Assembly (NCBI GenBank): GCA_041725875.1
Contig: JBGRQB010000102.1
Location: 1-15,277 of the forward strand
DNA length: 15,277 nt
Reading direction: 5' to 3'
DNA from: JBGRQB01 sp041725875
GTDB lineage: Bacteria; Bacteroidota; Ignavibacteria; Ignavibacteriales; Melioribacteraceae
Position numbers and translations under genes: made by a program. Below, one piece after another: positions 12,838 to 15,277 of the stretch (the first letter of the stretch is position 1; each line of letters opens with the position of its first letter). The notes under the pieces were generated by a model. That model was given only the letters and a program-made list of their open reading frames with translations, was not told the DNA's origin and did not search any database.

Positions 12838-13857
12838 ATGAAACTGAAATTCAGACCATACACATTAAAGCTGAAACACACTTTTACGCTGGCAAATAAT
12901 TCCCGAAATACCACGGATGTTATGCTTACGGAAATTCATCACGAAAACCATATTGGATTTGGCGAAGCTTCTATGCCTCCCTATCTTGGCGAGACTCACA
13001 AAAGCGTTGGCGAATTTCTTTCAAAAGTTAAGTTGGAGCAATTTACAGATCCTCTTAATACTAAAGAAATTATGGATTACGTTGATAATATTGCCCCAGG
13101 AAACAATGCTGCAAAAGCTTCAGTTGATATAGCTCTGCACGATTTATGCGGAAAAATGTATAATAAACCGCTCTACGAATATTGGGATCTGAATAAAACT
13201 CAAACTCCTGAAACAAGTTTTACAATTGGAATTGATAAAGAGAGTGTTATCAGACAAAAAATTTCTGAAGCGGAAAAGTATAACATTCTCAAAGTTAAAC
13301 TTGGTTCTAAAAATGATAAAAAACTGATTGAAATTATAAACTCAGCAACAGATAAACCAATAATTGCAGATGTAAATCAAGGCTGGCGAGATAAAGATTT
13401 TGCACTTGATATGATCAAACTTCTGGCAGAAAAAAATGTAAGACTTATTGAACAGCCTCTGCCAAAAGAGCTTATCGATGAAACTGCCTGGCTTACTGAA
13501 AATAGTCCGCTCCCAATCTTTGCAGATGAGTCTGTTAAACGTTTATCAGATCTTGAATCGATCAAAGGAGTTTATTCAGGAGTAAATATTAAGCTGATGA
13601 AATCTACCGGACTGCAAGAAGCTTATGAAATGATTAAGTATGCAAAGGCAAACGATATACAGGTTATGCTGGGTTGTATGACAGAAACCTCCTGCGCAGT
13701 TTCTGCTGCTGCACAACTTTCTCCTCTTGCCGACTGGGCAGATTTGGATGGAAATCTTCTTATAACAAACGATCCTTATAAAGGAATTGAAATTATAAAT
13801 GGTAAAATTGTATTAAATGAATTTCCCGGAATAGGGATAAGAGAAATAAGGAATTAA
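12838..13857 (+). CDS. L-Ala-D/L-Glu (dipeptide) epimerase, enolase superfamily
   Basis: This 339-residue cytoplasmic enzyme interconverts stereoisomers of dipeptides; the family's best-known role is L-Ala-D-Glu from murein breakdown. It has an N-terminal capping domain (about 1-115) and a barrel with the muconate-lactonising subgroup's catalytic set. Lys152-x-Lys154 (LKVKLG) is on one face and Lys252 (NIKLMK) on the other, with metal ligands Asp178 (IIADVN), Glu205 (LIEQP) and Asp230 (FADES). The DLDG motif (Asp302, Asp304) near the end of the barrel matches the DxD that binds the dipeptide amino group in characterised epimerases. This is the main reason to call it an epimerase rather than a cycloisomerase or OSBS. 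murQ follows after a single base, which strongly supports the murein role. Dipeptide specificity varies in this family. Confidence 0.9.
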   Translation: MKLKFRPYTLKLKHTFTLANNSRNTTDVMLTEIHHENHIGFGEASMPPYLGETHKSVGEFLSKVKLEQFTDPLNTKEIMDYVDNIAPGNNAAKASVDIALHDLCGKMYNKPLYEYWDLNKTQTPETSFTIGIDKESVIRQKISEAEKYNILKVKLGSKNDKKLIEIINSATDKPIIADVNQGWRDKDFALDMIKLLAEKNVRLIEQPLPKELIDETAWLTENSPLPIFADESVKRLSDLESIKGVYSGVNIKLMKSTGLQEAYEMIKYAKANDIQVMLGCMTETSCAVSAAAQLSPLADWADLDGNLLITNDPYKGIEIINGKIVLNEFPGIGIREIRN

Positions 13858-13858
13858 G

Positions 13859-14776
13859 ATGACAGCACAGAACAAAAAAATTTTTGATGAAATAAGTAAA
13901 CTTTCAACCGAACAGCAAAACAAAAATTCTGTGAATATCGATCGCCAGTCAACAGAAGAAATATTACGAATTATTAATAACGAAGATAAAACAGTTCCAC
14001 TGGCTGTTGAAAATGAAATTCCTTATATAACTCTGGCTGTTGAAAAAGTGGTTGAAGCAATTAAAAGTGGGGGCAGATTAATCTACTTTGGCGCAGGTAC
14101 AAGTGGCAGACTCGGAGTGGTTGACGCATCTGAATGTCCTCCTACCTTTGGTGCTCCGTTTGATTTAATTCAGGGTTATATTGCCGGAGGTAAAGAAGCA
14201 ATGTTCAAAGCTCAGGAAGGAGCCGAAGATTTTGAAGAAAACGGCGAACGGGATGTTAATCTGGCAAAGGTTACTTCCAAAGATGTTGTTTGCGGAATTG
14301 CTGCAAGCAGAAGAACACCTTATGTTGCAGGAGCAATAAAAGCAGCTAAAAAACTTGGAGCCGTTACATTGTTTATTACGGCAACTCCTCGCGAATCTTT
14401 TAATGTACCTGATGTTGATATCGCAATTTGTCCGAATGTTGGTCAGGAAGTAGTTATGGGCTCCACAAGGATGAAAAGCGGCACTGCACAGAAGCTGGTT
14501 CTTAATATGATTACCACAACAGCTTTTGTCAGACTAGGAAAGACTTACGAAAATATGATGATCGATTTGCAGCTCACCAACAAAAAACTAAAAGAGCGGG
14601 CAAAAAGAATTTTAATGACAATCACCGGAATAGATTACGAAGAAGCAGAAACATATCTTGAAAAATCTAAGGGACATGTTAAAACTGCACTGGTTATGAT
14701 TTTAGCAAATACTGATTATGAAACTGCTCAGCAGCGACTGAAAGAATCAAATGGTTTTGTGAGAGATGCTCTTTAG
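13859..14776 (+). CDS. murQ: N-acetylmuramic acid 6-phosphate etherase MurQ
   Basis: This 305-residue cytoplasmic enzyme removes the lactyl ether from MurNAc-6-phosphate to give GlcNAc-6-phosphate and D-lactate, the key step in recycling murein sugar. The SIS domain contains the family signature GAGTSGRLGVVDASECPPTFG (78-98). Its Glu92 and Glu123 (GAED) match the spacing of the two catalytic glutamates of E. coli MurQ. GSTRMKSGTAQK (201-212) is the second SIS signature. The C-terminus (about 245-305) is the helical UBA-like tail usual for MurQ. The ATG lies one base after the epimerase stop, with AAGGAA before it, so the two are probably translationally coupled. Its TAG stop overlaps the stop of the convergent SIS regulator. 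No murP phosphotransferase gene is visible here. Confidence 0.96.
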   Translation: MTAQNKKIFDEISKLSTEQQNKNSVNIDRQSTEEILRIINNEDKTVPLAVENEIPYITLAVEKVVEAIKSGGRLIYFGAGTSGRLGVVDASECPPTFGAPFDLIQGYIAGGKEAMFKAQEGAEDFEENGERDVNLAKVTSKDVVCGIAASRRTPYVAGAIKAAKKLGAVTLFITATPRESFNVPDVDIAICPNVGQEVVMGSTRMKSGTAQKLVLNMITTTAFVRLGKTYENMMIDLQLTNKKLKERAKRILMTITGIDYEEAETYLEKSKGHVKTALVMILANTDYETAQQRLKESNGFVRDAL

Positions 14777-15277
14777 TTTTCTTCTCTTGTGGAAATCAAT
14801 TTTCTGATTGTGTTTTTAGATCTCTCTTTATCTTTCACCGCAACCTCGTCAATGAGAGTGTAAAGCAATACAATAATCGGTGTCATCGAGTTTGTTAAAA
14901 TCTGATTCTCTGTCTTCACAATTAACGAAACTGACGAATGTTTTGTAACAGGAGCAACCACTGAATTTGTAATTGAAATCACACCTGCTTTCTGTTTTTT
15001 TGCAAACTCGGCAGCCATTGTTGTGTTGCTGAAATAAGGAGGAAATGAAAACTCAATAAGCAGATCATCCTTTCTGATATTTACAAGTTGTTCTATAAAC
15101 GACAAATTAGAATTATTCAAATGAAATGCTCTGTGTCCTACTCTCTGAAGCAAAAATGCCGATAACCCCGCTATATAGTGCGAAGAACCGTGTCCGGCAA
15201 TATAAATATTTTCAGCTTCCATAATCAGGTTGGCAGCTTTATTAAATTTCTTCTGATCAAAATTGTTTACAAGGTGG
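14773..15277 (-). CDS. RpiR/MurR-type SIS-domain regulator (C-terminal part; gene runs off the window)
   Basis: The frame is open to the right edge: upstream of Met 15222 the codons read NNFDQKKFNKAANLI with no stop. The ATG at 15222 is therefore internal and about 168 codons are visible. They form the sugar-phosphate isomerase (SIS) domain of RpiR-family regulators: KAANLIMEAENIYIAGHGSSHYIAG (phosphosugar loop GHGSS), then DLLIEFSFPPYFSNTTMAAEFAKKQKAGVISITNS and VAPVTKHSS. An N-terminal RpiR helix-turn-helix is expected beyond the edge. The position beside murQ suggests a MurR-like regulator sensing MurNAc-6-phosphate, but in E. coli murR and murQ diverge, whereas here they converge. A stand-alone SIS isomerase is less likely. 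Confidence 0.82.
   Translation of the reverse strand, partial: HLVNNFDQKKFNKAANLIMEAENIYIAGHGSSHYIAGLSAFLLQRVGHRAFHLNNSNLSFIEQLVNIRKDDLLIEFSFPPYFSNTTMAAEFAKKQKAGVISITNSVVAPVTKHSSVSLIVKTENQILTNSMTPIIVLLYTLIDEVAVKDKERSKNTIRKLISTREEN

Overview
The window is AT-rich, densely packed bacterial chromosome. Most promoters I can read have a TTGACA-like -35, a 17-base spacer and a -10 matching or close to TAnnTTTG, the Bacteroidota-type -10. Together with the protein content (S9 peptidases, a peptide transporter, a cytoplasmic molybdoenzyme, MurQ) this suggests the Bacteroidota/Ignavibacteria/Chlorobi side of the tree. The lineage is inferred from signals only. I see no tRNA, rRNA, CRISPR, insertion sequence or phage gene.

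Layout. On the minus strand lie a truncated secreted protein (1-122, probably an S9 peptidase), a secreted S9-type hydrolase (247-1323), a 32-codon reading frame behind a strong regulated promoter (1419-1517), an IclR-family regulator (1597-2331), a hemerythrin-fold protein that has lost two metal-binding histidines (2408-2836) and a possible 27-codon gene before it (2854-2937). Next come an M20 tripeptidase-like peptidase (3091-4209), a fused DmsB-DmsC iron-sulfur/membrane-anchor protein (4272-5540) and its molybdopterin catalytic subunit (5530-7593). An LysN-type aminotransferase (7689-8894) sits behind a second IclR paralogue (8925-9689). Divergent from that regulator is mobA (9785-10372), whose stop codon interlocks with that of a convergent zinc-type CDF exporter (10369-11301). 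A POT peptide transporter (11420-12727) diverges from a plus-strand pair, dipeptide epimerase (12838-13857) and murQ (13859-14776). The murQ stop interlocks with that of an RpiR/MurR-type SIS regulator that runs off the right edge.

How the genes may work together. The right end looks like a murein-recycling cluster: etherase, dipeptide epimerase, a sugar-phosphate-sensing regulator and a peptide importer. The left and centre suggest growth on peptides and amino acids: two secreted peptidases, a cytoplasmic peptidase and an aminotransferase. These sit beside a membrane-linked molybdoenzyme and a gene for its cofactor, and two IclR paralogues may control them.

The most interesting regulatory signal is a compound promoter/operator module found twice, before iclR2 and before the small frame at 1517. 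Each copy has TTGACA/T, 17 bases, a TA-rich -10, two GTTYC-type half-sites exactly 20 bases apart, and an inverted arm whose palindrome contains the ATG start codon. The half-site layout (a palindrome plus one direct repeat) resembles the operators described for the IclR-family regulators PcaU and PobR. The best protein-level oddity is the hemerythrin homologue, in which only the two Fe2-specific histidines are replaced, both by asparagine.
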